A DNA stretch of 6,219 nucleotides from positions 1-6,219 of the forward strand of contig JAJFLK010000053.1 of assembly GCA_021772735.1 (NCBI GenBank), written 5' to 3'. This document shows positions 6,006-6,219 of the stretch, piece by piece; positions within the stretch are counted from its first letter, which is position 1, and each line of letters begins with the position of its first letter. A model generated the notes under the pieces. It saw only the letters and a list, made by a program, of their open reading frames with translations, was not told the DNA's origin and searched no databases. The DNA is from Candidatus Sumerlaeota bacterium (GTDB taxonomy: Bacteria > Sumerlaeota > Sumerlaeia > MVZB01 > JAJFLK01). The position numbers and the translations under genes are program-made.

Positions 6006-6012
6006 CCTCCAA
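6006..6012 (-). promoter_or_regulatory. Ribosome binding site supporting the GTG start
   Basis: TTGGAGG on the minus strand ends 4 nt before the GTG at 6001. The spacing is short but the match is strong, and the ATG at 5980 has only a weak GGAA close to it. Confidence 0.6.
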
Positions 6013-6114
6013 TTTTGATCGGGGATAAAGTCGACTAAGATTTCCCATCTCTCGCTCAGGGTCCTCAATTAATGGGCCCGGTAGCGGGGATTCTGAACCT
6101 GAAAATACCCTCGA

Positions 6115-6219
6115 TCAAGCCCCTTCGGGCGTCCTGTTCCCCGCGTTCAACTCAAGCCCCAACTCGTCGCCCGTTTCTCCATTCGGCTCGGCGAGATACA
6201 GGCCAGCCGATTCGTAAGG
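6115..6219 (-). CDS. C-terminal end of an unrecognised protein, cut by window edge
   Basis: An open minus-strand frame enters from the right edge and runs 34 codons to a TGA at 6115-6117, 113 bp upstream of the methyltransferase start. It reads YESAGLYLAEPNGETGDELG and then ends NRTPEGA. It is acidic and protein-like in composition, with no motif I know. The other two minus-strand frames give shorter, arginine-rich translations. With so little of it present, a chance frame cannot be excluded. If real, it lies upstream of the methyltransferase in the same direction and may share its transcript. Confidence 0.35.
   Translation of the reverse strand, partial: PYESAGLYLAEPNGETGDELGLELNAGNRTPEGA

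Noticed and set aside
6015..6070. Promoter for the methyltransferase (TTGAGG, 17-nt gap, GGAAAT on the minus strand)
   Set aside because: The -10 match is poor, so I do not claim it.

Overview
The window comes from a GC-rich bacterium with chemotaxis-type signalling genes and, judging from an exported alkaline phosphatase, probably a Gram-negative cell plan. No ribosomal RNA or other phylogenetic marker is present, so I do not name a phylum. All genes are bacterial in form and the single tRNA encodes its own CCA end.

Layout from left to right. Positions 1 to about 466 hold no gene I can support. About 467-812 is a roughly 345-bp inverted duplication made of two diverged copies of the same four-hairpin cassette, a REP/BIME-like repeat. 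It ends about 95 bp before a secreted or lipid-anchored alkaline phosphatase (907-2238, +). A 261-bp gap between convergent genes holds a 20-nt near-palindrome and possibly a relic of coding sequence. Three genes then follow on the minus strand: a CheY-like response regulator broken by an internal frameshifting deletion (4565 to 4244), an apparently intact cheB (4166 to 3057) and a PilZ-domain protein (2922 to 2500). They look like one signalling operon: cheB supplies receptor demethylation and PilZ a likely cyclic-di-GMP input, but the stand-alone CheY has been lost.

A complete tRNA-Pro(GGG) lies at 4897-4973 (+), with a plausible promoter before it and a hairpin terminator after it. To its right the composition falls in places to about half GC. 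This part holds a short unrecognised ORF (59 aa, -), a class I SAM-dependent methyltransferase of the Methyltransf_24 type (6001 to 5312, -) and the last 34 codons of what may be another minus-strand gene cut by the window edge. A tRNA gene at such a shift is a classic island boundary, but no integrase or second attachment copy is visible.

Most worth a second look are the mirrored hairpin cassette with a compensated stem base pair, the decayed cheY inside an otherwise intact cheB-pilZ cluster, and the tRNA-Pro boundary.
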